Assembly: GCA_021234155.1 (NCBI GenBank)
Contig: JAJEKV010000017.1
Coordinates: 6,640,992 to 6,704,991, forward strand
DNA from: Isoetes taiwanensis
Lineage: Eukaryota; Streptophyta; Lycopodiopsida; Isoetales; Isoetaceae
DNA: 64,000 bases
Direction: 5' to 3'
Notes under the pieces: model-generated
The model's database searches: none
The model's input: only the letters and a program-made list of their open reading frames with translations
Told to the model about the DNA's origin: nothing
Part shown: piece by piece, positions 1 to 13,459 of the stretch
Layout of the letters: each line of letters opens with the position of its first letter
How positions within the stretch are numbered: the stretch's first letter is position 1
Position numbers and translations under genes: made by a program

Positions 1-1500
1 CTGCTATTCGCTACTTCTCCTGGGATTGTACTATTGTACTATTCAACCCCACCATCTTAAGCTTCATTCTATTGGCCGTTGACATTTATTTCAAGTGCCA
101 ACTACCACATCATACCCTAGCATGCAACGGATTGACGGTCCTTTGCACATTTCGAACATATCTCGAGACCCTTCATTGGTAACTTTGGGGTACACTCGTC
201 TTTCTCTCCCCGTGTCGCCACATAGATTACCTCTCCAAGATGTTTATCGTATATGTACATAGTATGTACCTAATAAACATATATCCTCATCCCACAATCG
301 ACATCCTCGATATCCTCACTAGTGTAGTATTTGATACTACTAAATCCTTGCCCACATCCAAAACCACTACGTTGTTATTATGTGATATAGTAACATGTGT
401 GCACCAACCCTAATTCTAGACTCATATGTAACTCGTTGACATAGCCACCTAGCTATGTTCATACTTGCCACCAATTTATTTCCTCAACTCGGTTATCTGA
501 TACCATAGACATGTTGTGGTTTCGACACCACACTTTCTAGACTCTAGCCTTAGTTTGCCTTGATCCTCAAGCCCTAGTCACAAATTCCACAGGGGCAGAT
601 GCCACCCTAAGTCCCTAGTTCACATGTTTAACGTCTAGTATAGGAACTCTTATCTTCATTACTTCCGTATTCATATGAAATGTGAACTAAAAGTTCTATT
701 ATACGCCCTTTCTTTTTCTTGTTATGTTTTACCATTAAAGGGTTCTACTACGCATATACTAACGTGGAGCTACTCCTCGGAATACACACACGATACCAAC
801 TCCAGAGCACATTTATCCTTGGTGAGATGTTCATGGGGCACCTACCTTGTTCATACTCCAGACTTTGGTCTATTCAAAGTGTCCCTCCAAATTCTCTATA
901 TTTGAAACGTTGTTTACAACAACTTTCAAGCACCTCTTGTCTCCCACTTGTCGTGTGGGTACATTACTTGCCTTCCTAATGTATCATTAGTTGAAGGTCA
1001 CCTTTCCTTCATAGTCTAGCTTCACCAAAGCTCCAACATACCTGGTAGCTTTCAGACGGTTGTACCTTCTGCTAGCAAAATAAGCGTATCCATGTGGCTA
1101 TGTGATCATCTTGCTCATGCATACCCTTGCACCTTTATTGCACACCTCAGGAACATCAATCTCCTTACGAAACACAATGTATGCGTAATTTTATAATCCG
1201 TAGTTTAGGGGTCCGCGTCCTCATATGCCATTATTCTCTACCGTTCCGCGAATCATACCTCGATTCAAGTAGCAATAGCAATGAAATATTGGCTCGACAT
1301 TCTATACCTTCACCACCATTGTCGAAACCTACACTTCTAAAGTGATCTCCCTTTCATGAGCTGGGTACTTATAATCCAGTTTCCACCTTAGTATACTACC
1401 TCTCTAACGTGGTCTATGGCAGATAATCATACACCACTTTTCCCTCACCTGCATGGTGCTATAGCTGTTCCACTTTGTTCCAGCCAGAAGGATGGAGAAC
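1..1500 (-). mobile_element. Degenerate Ty3/gypsy pol remnant (RNase H fragment)
   Basis: On the minus strand, positions 1377-1332 read DYKYPAHERELLEV. This matches the conserved Ty3/gypsy RNase H segment usually written YPxHExELLAV, which precedes the TDH motif. The next codon is a stop and no continuous pol frame follows. The rest of the block is minus-strand sequence without a readable frame, consistent with an old, heavily mutated copy. Integrase and LTR ends were not recognised. Only the short RNase H match is direct evidence; extending it over the whole block is inference. Confidence 0.35.
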
Positions 1501-1552
1501 CCGAGCGATAATGGACCTAGCTATGATCCCGGTTAGTACGTAGATAGCTTGG

Positions 1553-1663
1553 ATTCCTAGATAGTCATAGGACTAACCCTTGTATGCTCAGAAGGTAGCT
1601 AGGATTAATTCCTAGATAGTCATAGGACTAACCCTTGTATGCTCAGAAGGTAGCTAGGATTAA
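1553..1663. repeat. 55-bp tandem duplication, two copies
   Basis: A 55-bp unit beginning ATTCCTAGATAGTCATAGG at 1553 repeats at 1608 almost perfectly. Part of the unit (ending AACCCTTGTATG) recurs once more just after 1663. It is a local tandem duplication with no coding content. Confidence 0.85.
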
Positions 1664-4600
1664 CCCTTGTATGAATAGATGTATGGTTAATCTCTATTTT
1701 ATGTTCTATTCAAAGCTATAGATGGATGGATGTATAAGGATAGCTTTCTTTCTGTTCCTCCTGTGTTGTATGGTTAGGGGGGGTAGAGACCTAAAGGCCA
1801 TCTAGAAGTAGAGATGTTCCTAGATAGAACTCTTAAAACCCAGTAAATGCGGCCTGTGCACAAGAGCCAACCTGGCTGTGGATGCTATGATGTGGTTCAG
1901 CACCAGACAACTAGCATGATGGTGAATCGGGGGTGGGGTCTTGCCTAGCACGGCTACAGGACTCCTATAGTGTGCTAGGCTTATAGCCGGTCACTGTGTG
2001 TGGGCCGGGTATGGCTCTGACACTCTCTGGGCCGGAGGGATGTGCCTATATGGACGTCTTGGGCTCGAACGGGCTAGTGAGCTGGCCTTTAGATTTAGGG
2101 GAGTAAGTCGCATGCGGGGGTCACTGAGGGGGCACGTGTTCTCTAGCACACCCAGGGATCCGTCATGCTCGGGAAGGAGACGCCTCTCTAACCTGCCTCA
2201 TCGGACCGGGGAGATGTAACCCGGAGTAGTCCCGTAGGGTGATTCCTTGGGATTGCGTCTCCGGAGGGCTACAAGCACGTCATAGCATGATTCAGCCTAT
2301 CTACAAAGTGTGCACAGGAGGGGCGGATGGAGTGGACTACCCTAGCCATTGTCTTATGCCAGCCAATGCCATGTTATACCTAAATAGCATTTGTTATCTT
2401 GAGGCCCTGACCGTCAGTCGACCCCATGGAGTCTGAGCGCTGGGTAGAGCCCTTAATTATGTTGCATTTCCTTTGTTATCTTGGTATTCTGTTGCAAGTT
2501 ATATTGATGATGATGGGCCACCCTTCGTGGTGGTATATTATTTATTAGTATTGTTGCTAGGTGCTAACATGTATGTACGCTTCCGCTATATAGGATTCCC
2601 ATAGAAGGCGTGGGACGAATGACAGCTCCGTGTCCTTCACCTGGACACTTGGCCATCACAAGTGGTCCGAGTCAGACGGAGGGCCTTTCCGTGGTGATGG
2701 ATTCACCATGGGAGGGGAATTTTCCGTATTTATACGATGGGAGCATCGTATGGATTCGGGGAGCGTCACATCAAAAGTATGGAGAAGTACCGAATCCAAC
2801 ATGCCGGCCTGGCATTTTTATGAGGCTTCTAAGTAGTCATTAAGAGGAGCACGGAGAAAGCTCAATGTCTCTAAGAAGGGTGCACTTTTTGTATCACAAT
2901 CCTCTCATCTGATAGTATTTCAACAAATCTTCTTCATCAGTGCGATTTCGAGTTCGAGCCTCTTTGAGAATGGTGCATTGGCGCACTTACACTGCCGTAA
3001 AGTGGGGTGCAAATCCTCTCATAGTAGAGTGAGTACACATTCGACAAATATATGTGTTGTATTATCCAATGCGCTCTTCTTATGACAGGTATAGAAGCCT
3101 TCCATTTGACTAACTTCAATGTAGGATGTTTTCTCCTTTTAATCCCAAGGCTCATGGAGTTGTATTCACACAGACTTTATTTTGGTTCCAATCTCATGCA
3201 GAAGAAGAATTGTTTTTCTTTTCTTATTTGGATTTGTAGATGATAGTTACTATATGGCCCAACAATTTTTTTGGGTGAAATTGTTGGCAAGCCATTTATT
3301 TCTTCATTAATTATTACTGGATCTCAACGTTAGACGCAATGCATATGGCTTGCACCTTGTATCAACCCTTTTAATTTGGGTTTTTCCGGTATGGAAAAAA
3401 ACCTTTTTGGAATTTTTTTCAGAGGGCGGCCCTAAGGTTTTTGGATATCCCGGTCCTAAAAAGTTTTCAGATTGTTCGAAAATGTGTGTTGTGCTCGAAA
3501 TGTTTTAAATGTCTAAAGTTTTTTCCATATCATGGAGAACACGTGGCTCCGGGGGCATTTTATGCCGGATGGAGGGGGATTTGCATATAGCAAAATTCTT
3601 TCATACTATAAGAGGCGGCCGATGCACATTATTCGTTTTTCAGATGTCTGAAACCGCATGCAAATTAGCCTATTCATATGAATCGATGTATATAAGTATA
3701 AGTTGCAATTTCTCTGTTTAAAGCGAGGCGTTCATAGGCAGGAGTCATCAGAAGGTGGATAAGTTCTCAATTTGCCTTCCTTTTGCCGGGTTTTATTGGG
3801 AGGAGTCGACAGAAGATAGACAATCTTACATTTTCTCTTCCTTTTGTCTGATTTTTTGGTCTAACCATGTGGCTAGAATATGAATACAAGGTTGCAATAT
3901 TGATCAACGTAGAGATGAATGAAAGGAATACATTTGATTGGGGACCTGGAAGCATTTAAGTCATCATGATAGGTCCTGGTTCATGGCAAATTCCTGACGT
4001 CTACTTAGTGTTGTGAATAGGTTTCTCATTCATTTTGGCAATTGCCTGAATTGATTTGCCAGATCCTCCGTCTCCTGTTTTGTTTTCTTGAATTTCAGTT
4101 TAATAAATAAAATGTTTCAGTGTGGGGTTGAAGTAACACGAGTTTGGAACCCTCATATTTAAAGCATTTAAGAATCTTCGGTCTGGTCTGTAGGTTCCTA
4201 GATTACTTCCTTCACATTTCTCTACTTTTCTAAGGAAACCTTCTTTTTGTAGCGTTATATCAGAGCTTTAATGGAGCTAGCTAAGTTCCAGTTACATTGG
4301 TAACAGAGGCAATGGACTAATCATGAAAAAGCAGCATATTTGGGCTTTCTTGGGATTCCAAAATCCATTGCCTGTAATATTTGGCAAGTTTTAATGTAGT
4401 TGCTTTAAAATTTGTTTATTCTAAAATGCATATATGTAAACCCTATTTGCAGCTTGCTTACACGTTTTGCCATTGCGAGTTTATCGACTGAGTGTCTAGC
4501 CATTTCAATAATAGCCACAGGCAAGCAATTTTGTTGTTGTATCTTTTCTTTGTCCTTTAAAAACCAACAAATATCAAGCATTCCTCATGACGTTTGGAAT

Positions 4601-5200
4601 TTAGTTGACACTGGCATCTTCATCATGCTTCTTTTCCCTGAATGCATTTGCTTAAATCACAATTACTCCATTAGCATCTGATCGAATTGCTTTTGAATGT
4701 TTATCTCCTGAACTTTTCAGATAGTTGTAGCTTCAATGATTTTATCATTACTTACAAATGTACTACATCAAAGGCATGCCAATGTAGTACATCAAGATTG
4801 GTGCTTTTCAGGTAAACGTATCTTTGTAAATAATTGTAGCTTCAATGATTTAGTCTTCGGTTACTTAAAAGTCTGATACCATGCACGTCGGGTGAGTATA
4901 CATTGGGTGCAATTATATCTGCAAATGCAAAGACAGAATAAGTGGCAAATATTTATTTCTTGGCACTCTTGCAGCATGCGAGCTGACATCCTCTCTTCTG
5001 CGCAACCATAATGAGATTATCAGCATTTGCCTTCTTTGTGGTGACGTCAAGCCTCATTGAGATGTACTTTAAGTGGAAGTTTTTGATAAGTCATCAGAGC
5101 TCTTTGCTGTGTTATGGGATGAGTGATTTTGTGCAGGATATGTACAGTAGGATGAAGGTTTCATTGTGTTATGTGTTTTGTGAAAATGCAAAAGAAGGCG
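1664..5200. other. No gene supported; possible old LTR material at 1.8-2.85 kb
   Basis: The part from about 1800 to 2850 is richer in G and C than its surroundings and has short overlapping open frames on the plus strand, none matching a family I know. It could be an old LTR, but I found no paired copy or primer site. From 2850 to 5200 the sequence is AT-rich and non-coding in appearance. Confidence 0.4.
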
Positions 5201-5210
5201 CATAACCAAC

Positions 5211-5705
5211 AAGTGTTATACTTGTAAGCATCCTCAAAGCCTGTGCCAGTATGGGAGCCATAGAACAAGACATGCTGATTCATGATCAAACTGTAAAAAC
5301 TGGACCTTAGTTTGACGTGCAAAATGTGGAAGCGACTCATAGCATCTTCAGCAAATCCCTGATTAGATATTGCAAAGGAAGAGCAGAAAACCAACACCCT
5401 CATATTTTTTAGGTGTTATGAGCATGTGCCTTCATAGGAGAAATAATGCAAGGGAGGCTCATACATGGCCACTTCATTTAGAAGAAGTACGAGTCTAATG
5501 AAACATCCTGTAGGATATGTATGCTAGGTGTTGGGAATGTAGAAAAAGACTGCAGATCTTTGAAGGATCGAAATATTCAAATATAGTGGCTGAGATGGAA
5601 ATATTTCTGGATATGCCCAACATGGACAAGGCCTCCATGCCCTTGAAGTTTTCTGGAGGATGCAAGAAGCTGGCATAATGTCAAACAACACTGCACTGAT
5701 GTGAG
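5211..5705 (+). pseudogene. Pentatricopeptide repeat (PPR) protein remnant
   Basis: The plus strand reads VSILKACASMGAIEQDMLIH at about 5235-5290, the usual form of a plant PLS-class PPR motif (SVLKACASLGALEQGKLIH). A second, poorer motif (LSACAFIGEIMQGRLIHG) follows at about 5400-5470, then segments resembling the next repeats (VGNVEKDCRSL). Several in-frame stops and frameshifts break the reading. PPR proteins bind organellar RNA for editing, splicing or stabilisation. Only about two to three repeats remain here, with no start or C-terminal domain, so this is a fragment and not a working gene. Confidence 0.6.
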
Positions 5706-8700
5706 GTATGTCTTGCGTAAATATATATGCTTTATACACTTGCTTAAGATCCATTTATCTGTTCATATTCATTGTTCCCACTATGCCATTGCCCATGGTT
5801 TTGATAATACTCCATTGTCAAATGTCTACATCAGACTTGCAGTCTTGCTTTTGGAATGGAGCTTAAGCTTTACTATGATGGAAAATGGCTGGGAAATGGC
5901 ATTCCCATGCCACCTACTCGCAGCTAGGTAAATAACAGACTGCCAAATGTACGAGATAAATTATGCATCTCAGTTTGTAAAAACGACATGTAAGATTCCT
6001 TTCATTACATATGCATGGCAGAACCGATCGTTTTGACATGGACCGTGAGCATAGGTGTTGCATAATAGATCTTTTTTCGGGAAGGCCAATAGGATGAAGG
6101 ATCTCTCATAAGGTTATATATTAGATTAAACATCAGTTCTCATCAACATTTATTATTTAATTACTTCCATCCATTATTTTGCCTTTCCTCAAGGGAAGTG
6201 TGAGTGGTCAGGAGACCAATGTGTTGTGGAGTTTGGTACATTGCTCCAATGCATTGAACTGGAATAGTGAAATGAAGAAAATGACTGCAGGCCCAGCTTG
6301 GAGCTTAGACGACCTCATGGAAACAGAAAAATTTGTTGCATTAATGAAGAGGAAAATTCGGCTTTGAAGCCAAGCAAATGCTAATACCGGCTATAAAATG
6401 CCAAAGAGTTGTTTTTCACATCATCCAATTCTACATCATAGAACACTTGATATGTGAGGCAGCCAATGACAGCTCCAGTGTTTCCTGCTGCAAAGAAATG
6501 CCACTCAGACCTGCTTTTCTAGAAAGGCCACTCCACTCAGGTGCACTTTAGTAATATTGAAAAAATAAGTTTGCAAACCTGTGCTACTTAAACAGTTCAC
6601 ATCTCCATTACAAAGGTGATGAATATCTTCTATGTTGTAGATGTATCCCCTAGCAATAGTACATTAAGATGTCACGTGGTGACTTGAAGTCAACAGGTCT
6701 TTGCATTTCATTTTTCTTAGATATCCGATCATATTTCTAACCCCCCATCATGAGGCAAGGGCTTATCCAACGAAATAATAGGCCATTGAGTTACAAAAGC
6801 TTATCCAATATTAAAGGAAATGGGTGTTGCACTATCCATGAATAATATGTAATACTCAGGAAAACCTTGCGTTGTATTATTATGTTGTCGGGGCTTGGGC
6901 TTCCGGACAAGTGTAATACTAGACAGGCTGATAGAAGAATATAAAATATACACTAGAAGTTAAGTGATGCAGGCAGGCAGTTCTAGACGAATCAGGCCAG
7001 GAATAACTACTTTGCTTTGTTTGCCAACATTCTTGATTCTGCAACACAAGTTATTTTTGATACTCTATTGGTTGGTCTTTATACGATCTAAATCGATTAA
7101 TCTTAGTTAAATATTGGATTTTCCACCCCCTCTATTGCCATGAATTGCCAAACATATGCCAATTTGTGCAACAAAAATGATTGGGAATCTCCAATCATTT
7201 GTTAATGCATTCAAACTTCAAAGTCTGATTTATAATATTTGTTTGACGTGATGCAGCTCTGGGAGGGAGTCCCAACTACCTTTGCAACCAGTAAGCCTTT
7301 TTACCTTTGCTCCCCATTTTTATTTGCCCATGTTATTTTCTTTTATCAAAGCACAACGTTAAATGCACTTCATTTAAGCAAAGGCAACCCCTTTTTGGTT
7401 TTGGATTCACGGTATATTGTTTTGAGGATTTTCGTGATGGTAATTATTCTGTAGATATAATGTAGTTATCTTTTGAAGCTGCAACATTCTCAGCCATTGG
7501 TGGGAGTGTTTAAATGTTAAGTTAAAGGCGGGCACTATATTTGTATAGTACTTGATTTCTGAGTAATTATTGTGAATGTCAAATAGATGAAAGTACAAGA
7601 TTGACATCTCTATACTTTATGTTGGCAGCTTTGTATAGTGCATTATGTAGCTAGTGAGCTATCCAGTAGTAGAATCAACATTGTATAGAGTATTATGTAG
7701 CTAGCAACCACGTATAAAAATGGTGGTTCATTGAGTAAAACTATAAAAAAGATGGTTTTAATTGCAGATGAGGAGTCCAAATGTTGGTCCATTATCAATG
7801 TCTCATTGAATTTGCTACATTCATTTTGCTATGATGTGTAACTGCCATTTTTACTCATTTCAATGTTCCAATATATGCTTTGCTGATTTCTTGAATAGAT
7901 AGTACTACTTGATTTCTTGAATAAATAGTACTTCGCTTGGATCATATCCAAAGGTGGTATATTCTTTTGTAACACATGGTGTTACTAGCACAATATAGCC
8001 AATTCTCAAAAAAAAAAAATTTACAATAATTGTTTTATGTTCAATGTCTACCTATTCTTAACGTTATGGAAAAAAAGAAAAATAAGTAATGCCATGTTTG
8101 TTAGGGTCTAAGAAATAACACTAACAAAAATCCATAGCATGGTCCATTTCAACATGCAATATTCTAAAGATCTTCGTGATACAACATCAAGAAGCATCTA
8201 TAACATTTTCTTTATAGCACATCTTTTGCTAAAAGTTAATTACTGGGATGTTTTCATTTTTTTCCTCATTTTATGCAAACAAATGGCTATGTATTAACAA
8301 TTTCACAATGTGGGTATTAATCCCCTTCTATGTAGTCCAATGAAAAAACTACAAGGCATTATAGAACCTCTTTTTGGAGCATAGTATTGCTTCCTCCAAT
8401 CGTAATGCATAATGTAATTGCACTTATAACACTTCATAGCTTTTTAGCTTTCTCCTAATTAATCTTAAAAGGAAAAAGAAAAAAGAAAAAGTAAGACCCA
8501 ATTTCATAATCAAGGGTGCAATTAATTTAGCCTTTTCGAAGTCAAGAATGTAAAGCTCAACATACATTGCAATCGTAGGGGTGCATAATTTTGATAAGCA
8601 GCATATAAGTCCGATGTTATATGCAATCGCTATACTATATATAGCAACAAAAGGATGTTCCTTTTACAAATACAATGTCAACATGCTCTGTATGGGAGCA

Positions 8701-9208
8701 ATTGTAATTTACACATATGCATTTGATAACTTGCATTTCAAAAATATAATAACTTTTAATTTTAAACATTTAATACAATGAATCCTTTGTCATCAAAATA
8801 ACCCTCTTAGATTACTTGCATCACTTGCACCCCTACAGTTTCAATTCATAAGAACTATTGCCACCACCATTAATCTCCAACTACAGTACTATTGCTCCTT
8901 CAACATTACACCATAATAAATACCACGCAAACAAAGACAACACAACTACAAAACAACCACCCCTGCAAATCAGTACTAAAGCCCGGCAACGCCGGGCACT
9001 ATAACTAATAAGCTATTAATCACAAGTTCCCTTTTCATAGTTACAGTGAAGCAAAGATGTAACGAATTTGAGCAAAACTTGTTACATTGGTTAAGACTTT
9101 AATCCACTAGCTTTGAGATCTCAAGTACGAGGGGGACCATTTATGAAAGTGAAACATACGAAAGATGAATGAATAAAGAACACGTCCTAGAAGATAATGA
9201 CCTTGCAT
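5706..9208. other. AT-rich stretch without a supported gene
   Basis: Short open frames here lack recognisable domains and credible splice-consistent extensions. It forms the 3' flank of the auxin-carrier gene. A GC-rich patch at about 8977-9000 (CCCGGCAACGCCGGGC) is a short perfect inverted repeat. Confidence 0.5.
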
Positions 9209-11772
9209 TCATCCATACTTTATATCGCAGTTATAACACTTGGCAAAAAGTCCAAATGTATGAATCAATTTTAACAACCTATGGAGGCTTGCCCATAGTC
9301 CAAAACCAACTTGTAACAAGATCCACATTATTATGCCCAAGTTTATGCAATATATTTTAGTCCAACTTAGTGGATATGGTAGTTTTTCAGCTACGTTCTG
9401 AGAAATATTTATGTAGGTCCATGTTAGCAACGTATTCCTTCGTCTAGATTTTACACGTATAGAAGAACTATTGATGCACAAAAGAAAGAATTGTAGTATT
9501 TACTTAGGTGATAATCAATTTTTTTTCCTTCTTTTAGGAGCCTAGGATATTTAGTTGCATTAGCCCGCGTACGTGTCTACTTTTTGGTTTTTAGTATGAA
9601 CAAATTTTCTATAAAGAGATTGTAACATGTTAATTTTCAATATTTATTCAGTCCAATGCACCATCTTACTAATTCATTAGCATTGAATTGTCTATAAAGG
9701 CCTGAGTGACTTGATGCAATTTTTGTTGTGTGGAAATGGATTAAATGCAGATTTAGCTGTGTGGAAATAAAGTTTATGTTGTATTAACAAGAAAGAATAG
9801 GTTATTTGGTTGGTGCAAATTTCCATTTTGCTCAATTCTAAATTACTGAATCTTTTTATTTTTTGGAAAGCATATATCATCACGAGTACATGTAGAAAAG
9901 CATCTAAAAAGAAGAGCTCATCATAATTTAGTTTTAGCTAGAGTTGACATCTTAATTCATGTCTGAAAAACTTCGACCATGACCTTGCAGGGTTGGTGTG
10001 TTGACTACATAAGATACCAAGGTCTTCTAGGACGTTAGACTCAATTCACTCATCCATTCATTCAATGGAGAATTCATATGATTGGAAGGTGGTTGAAAGG
10101 TTTGATAATTTACAGGCTTGGCTTTTGTGGATGTTAAAATCCAATTTATTTCTCCATTCATTCTATGGGGAGCTTGAAAGGTTTGATAACATACCTCACG
10201 AGCCTTTGATTTACGATAGTATGCCATGTGAGCTGCACAGGGTACTAAGTAAACTGCAAAGCTAGAAAATACAGCTCCAACCACTGAATCAATTGGTCCA
10301 AAAAATGGAAACATCAATGCAGCCAACCACATGACAAGGTAAACTGGAATCCTAGCAAATGCTTGAACAGCATAGCCACGCCCATGAATTCCCAGAAATT
10401 TCTCCCAAGTCATATAAATTGGAAGGGAGTGCACTCCAAACATAATAAACTACAAATGACAACCCCAATTTAGAATAGAAAGTGGAATTTCTACCTTAAG
10501 TATTAAAAATAGAATTATAACCTGATGTATCAGAGCTAGAACCAATCCCGCATCACGGTATATGGACTTCGGAAGAACTGCAAATGCATTAGAATGGTCT
10601 AGCATCTCATCCCCAAATATCCAGTACACAGTTATGGCTGATGGCAGAGTGCAGGTCAGGACAAATAGTATTCCATTAAAATACACAAGTTTGAACTTTT
10701 CAGGTTTCCACATTGCATGCATCAGTTCACTGGAACAGGAAAAAACAGTAACGGTGAGTTTATCAAACATTTGCGAAGTGAAAACATTTTCTTACAGCAC
10801 TTACACTGTTAAAGCATGACCTCCAAATGCATAAAGGATGTTTGTAGCTCCAGTATAGTAATCAAGAAAATTGTGAGGTCCTGTGTGTTGGACATCTTCT
10901 TTCTAGAGAGTTGCTTGACATGTTTGAGATTACTAAAGTTATACTTAAAAGCAGGATTAGGACTTGCTAATGAGAATGATTCATACCAGTCCATATATTG
11001 CAGAAGCAACTGTCATATACCAGGCACAATAGATTACCATGAGAATGTTAACAAATGACCAAATTCTATAATTCTTTGCATCCTTTGTAAGGAGAGTAAT
11101 GATCAGGCATGGTCCAAATATCAGTGTCCATGTCCTCTTTGGCAATGAAGTGTTAAGGTAGTATACAGTGCTGAAGAGTAGCAAATGATCTTTAAAAGGA
11201 AAAAATAGAATGCTTTACTTACATCCTGAGCTTTACATACCTTGCAGATGCAATGATCTGAATTGTGGATATGCAAGATAGAAGCCCAATATTGAAGACT
11301 AGGCCTACTATTTTCCAACGAGGTCCTAGCAGGCCGTCCAATATTTCATACCACTGGCAAGATAGGTTAAACTAGAGTTCTAATCAGTAGAGAAATACAA
11401 AAAAAAAAAGGAACCTAGGTTGCACCTGGATTGTATGGTCATGGAATGTAAACCCTTGTTTTTCCTTCATATCACGATAATCAGCATATAAGACAGTGAT
11501 CAAATAACAAGTCCAGCAGCCTAACATTGCATAGAGAAGTTGGTAAATGATTCCAGATGCAAGGCCCATTTGTGCAAATGAATAAGGGAATGTGAGGAGC
11601 ACCTGCGCCATCTGCGGTTGCCAGAACATATTGATTTTTGCAGCTTATTCAACGACTAATAAGGCAACAGGGTACTCACCTGGAATGCAACGACAGTAAG
11701 CCATGCGTCGAAAGCGGATCTTCCATTTACGAACTGCGCTAGAATGGCTCTGGTGGTATTTTCTGTTTCCAT
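9209..11772 (-). CDS. AUX/LAX-family auxin influx carrier, 8 exons, 441 aa
   Basis: Proton-coupled amino-acid/auxin permease family (AAAP) member, expected in the plasma membrane importing indole-3-acetic acid. Exons on the minus strand: 11772-11680, 11611-11426, 11353-11241, 11170-10987, 10902-10805, 10729-10522, 10449-10195, 9397-9209; all introns are GT-AG and the phases join without a stop. Family signatures in order: FDAWLTVVAFQ, AQVLLTFPYSFAQMG, WYEILDGLLG, KRTWTLIFGPC, KNYRIWSF, TGATNILYAFGGHALTVE, HAMWKPEKFK, HSNAFAVLPK, FPFFGPIDSVVGA, HTFGLFAKCYNC. The length is slightly below the usual 460-490 aa because the N-terminus before FDAW is short (METENTTRAILAQFVNGRSA). The start is the only ATG in frame just upstream of that block. 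Many conserved positions differ from flowering-plant AUX1/LAX, so this is a divergent member. Transport activity is inferred from family. Confidence 0.9.
9398..10194 (-). other. Long seventh intron of the AUX/LAX gene, with inserted repeat sequence
   Basis: Introns 1-6 are 68-84 nt, but this one is 797 nt. Its 5' part holds a partial duplication: GAAAGGTTTGATAA occurs at about 10096 and again at 10175, next to the exon 7 donor. Between them lies GTGGATGTTAAAA, the terminal motif of LINE 3' ends seen elsewhere in this window, with an ATTC-rich tail. The length is best explained by LINE-derived insertion. Confidence 0.5.
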
Positions 11773-11900
11773 TTTGCTTTGAACTGCTGGCAAGTGAAGT
11801 CAGTAATGCATTTCTGTTGAGGGAAAATTTCAAATATATTCCTCCACTTTGCAAATATTCAACAAGGTACTTGGAGTGAACTGCCAAATTCAAAATGTAC

Positions 11901-11930
11901 CTACTATTTTCCAACGAGGTCCCAGCACAG
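11901..11930 (-). repeat. Duplicated piece of AUX/LAX exon 3 upstream of the gene
   Basis: The plus strand CTACTATTTTCCAACGAGGT at 11901 repeats 11306 in exon 3, extending about 28 bp with one mismatch. On the coding strand it is the segment for PRWKIVG. It lies about 130 bp upstream of the chosen start codon and has no frame joining it to the gene. Confidence 0.7.
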
Positions 11931-12784
11931 AATTTGGAACTCCGGCATTTGGATGTGGGAACTTAACCTTTAATTACAAGCAAATGAAATTTGGACACGT
12001 CAAAAAATTAAAATTTAGAACCCTTGACATATTCCACTTTCCCTGGTCTTGACTGTATACGCTAAGGTGTCATTATTTTAGCTATTTTTTAATTGTTAGC
12101 CGATAATCCCTGACCTTTAAAAGGTAAAATATAATCACTTGTCTCATCCCTTTCTTGATATGCTTTATTTTCAACGGAACATGCATGTGCGTGGAATCTC
12201 ACGTAGAAACACTCCATTTTAATATGGAGACTTTAATGCCACGTCTATAAAAAGGCCCACGGAATCTCACCCTAATAACATATCCCAACATAAATTATTC
12301 ATACTCTAGAGGCCAAAATTATTCCACCATAAACTATTCCTTTTCTATATATCATCATTGCACTTCCGGCTGAGCTAAAAAAATGGCATATACGTTTGAT
12401 GTTGTCTTTAACAACATATAACATAAACTATTTCATTATATTTAGAGAGCAATAGCTTCATATTGTGATAATGACAGAGTTCATGATGCCTGAATTTTTG
12501 TTCAAGAGGCAATTGGCGGCAAGGAACACCCTGACGGCATGGCAACTATGATGCCACTTGTGGTGCCAGTGCTTGCTTTTTGTAACCTGCCAATGCGATA
12601 TGACATAAAAAATGCTTCTTTTTTTCTTGTACATGTTACCTTTGAGAAATGACAATTAGATATCGAAAAAGACATTCATCCATTTCCACCTTTATTTTTT
12701 TATCTATATTCACAATTGCACTCCTGGGTCTAACATCTTATCTATCACATACCTCTATTTTTTATAGGAGCACTTTTAGGATTG

Positions 12785-13457
12785 AATTGATTTTTATCAT
12801 CCGCGGAGACCAATTGGCCTATCGGACCCAAACAACAGATACAGCAAGTGTATTACTGCTAGAATTAAACCCCCTCCCCCTGAAGGATTTTCGAGGGAAA
12901 ACCCTTGGTAGTAATAGGTATAATGCGAGATTGTAGCCATATGAAGTAGCAATACCGAACCAAATACGACAAGTAGTTGGGTCTTGGGATAGGTCCTGAC
13001 TGAATTTCGAAAATCTTGATGTCGTAATGCTTTTCGGATCCTCCTAGTCATTATCCTGCTAGGAAGAATACCATGATGCATCATGATACATTTTAAACTC
13101 AGTATCGTGTTTGAGGATATAACTGAGTGCGTGCATCCATGATGTCTTGGAGAAAAGGTCCTAGCAAACCACTGAAGTTGTGTCCAGCAATGCAGGAAGT
13201 GGCTGGTTAGACAGAATCAACTCAATATAGCGGGCTCGGATGTGAATGCATACTGGACATCGTTGTAGTGTGTGACATTCATCTTCAATGCCACTCTGGT
13301 GGCAACATTGATAGAGTCTATCCTCGCGCGCCTCTCGAGCCCATCTGTCTGTCTCAATTTGCGGGCGATGTGCATCTGTGTGAATTGACGCTATCAACCT
13401 GTGGCTTTTTAGTGACAAATGTGTATGTCGGTGGCGTTGTGGACCCCATGTAAGCAT
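12785..13457 (-). mobile_element. 5'-truncated LINE, C-terminal coding end and 3' tail
   Basis: The minus strand from 13457 encodes a block with RLYQCCHQSGIEDECHTLQR and IHIRARYIEL. This aligns with the C-terminal Cys/His region of the large LINE at 34.0-34.25 kb (RLCQCCPLGVVEDESHAFQ, QIRARYILL). The following 3' segment shares the phrases GTTTGGGTCC and TTGGTCTCCGCGGATGATAAAAA with that element's terminus. Only the 3' portion is present, the normal result of incomplete target-primed reverse transcription. Confidence 0.75.
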
Positions 13458-13459
13458 TG

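Noticed and set aside
495-506. Possible initiator-Met primer site on the minus strand (TGGTATCAGATA)
   Set aside because: Ten of twelve bases match, but no LTR pair or gag frame could be found on either side.
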